From an uncultured archaeon (GTDB lineage: Archaea > Thermoproteota > Nitrososphaeria_A > Caldarchaeales > Wolframiiraptoraceae), in the NCBI GenBank assembly GCA_937974645.1, contig CALJVH010000030.1:1-35790 (forward strand): a stretch of 35,790 nt of DNA, read 5' to 3'. Under the pieces are notes generated by a model. The model searched no databases, was not told the DNA's origin, and was given only the letters and a program-made list of their open reading frames with translations. The translations under genes were made by a program, and so were the position numbers. This document shows positions 35,350 to 35,790 of the stretch, in pieces; the stretch's first letter is position 1; each line of letters starts with the position of its first letter.

Positions 35350-35790
35350 ATGATGAATGGAGATATAGATCTCTCTAATCTATTCCCGGTAATTGTGGAT
35401 GAGAAGACCGGGACCATGCTTTGGAAAGATCTTAGAGCCCTGACACTCCAGTACACTATTCCCATTAGTAGGTTGAGAAAGTTCTACGAGGGAATTGCTA
35501 AGGGAAAGCTCTATGGTACTAAGTGCCTCAAATGCGGTGCGAAATATTTTCCCCCGCGGGTGGATTGCTCGCGCTGCGGGTCAAGCGATGTTGAATGGAT
35601 TGAGGTTGGCAAGGAGGGAAAGCTACTCGCTCACGCAGTTGTTAACATTAAGCCGGAGAGCTATCAGCAGTATGAGGATTACGTTGTTGGGATGGCGGAG
35701 ATGGATAATGGATTCAAGATACTGGCATGGATTAGGTGCAGGGACCCGAGCAAGCTGAGACGCGGCGCGAGAGTAAAACTCGAGATAGCT
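35350..35790 (+). CDS. DUF35-type zinc-ribbon/OB-fold protein, truncated by the window end
   Basis: MMNGDIDLSNLFPVIVDEKTGTMLWKDLRALTLQYTIPISRLRKFYEGIAKGKLYGTKCLKCGAKYFPPRVDCSRCGSSDVEWIEVGKEGKLLAHAVV. Confidence 0.85.
   Translation, partial: MMNGDIDLSNLFPVIVDEKTGTMLWKDLRALTLQYTIPISRLRKFYEGIAKGKLYGTKCLKCGAKYFPPRVDCSRCGSSDVEWIEVGKEGKLLAHAVVNIKPESYQQYEDYVVGMAEMDNGFKILAWIRCRDPSKLRRGARVKLEIA

Noticed and set aside
1-35790. CRISPR array
   Set aside because: No regularly spaced repeat series; the only multi-copy repeats are the 3 hairpin units near tnpB and one 20-bp tandem pair

Overview
The window reads as archaeal chromosome. It carries PolD large subunit (DP2), Alba, exosome Rrp4/Rrp41/Rrp42, SBDS, proteasome alpha, prefoldin beta, KEOPS Pcc1, L37Ae, L44e, S27e, S17e, eIF2-alpha, Nop10, Sec61-beta and AglB/STT3. 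PolD together with Alba suggests a TACK lineage outside classical Crenarchaeota; this is inference only. Most of the window is conserved housekeeping sequence. The accessory parts are: (i) ~1.1-4.9 kb, a decayed island with a DUF3782-like nuclease, a truncated MNT nucleotidyltransferase, and a doubly frameshifted TnpB remnant with an omega-RNA-like 3' region and repeated hairpins whose stems covary; (ii) a one-carbon/methionine cluster at 5-11 kb with MetE split into two coupled genes, SHMT, an ECF-S-like transporter and a MetV-MetF fusion; (iii) an AbrB/VapC locus with a broken toxin at 20.1-20.9 kb. I found three features absent from the ORF track by reading the sequence: a canonical C/D box sRNA at 11203-11252 whose second guide is complementary to CUGGUUGAUCC (16S/18S rRNA 5' end), Sec61-beta (25890-26057, -) and Nop10 (31902-32066, +). 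A class III aminotransferase-family protein next to alba lacks the PLP lysine and looks like a pseudoenzyme. No complete new defence system was identified.
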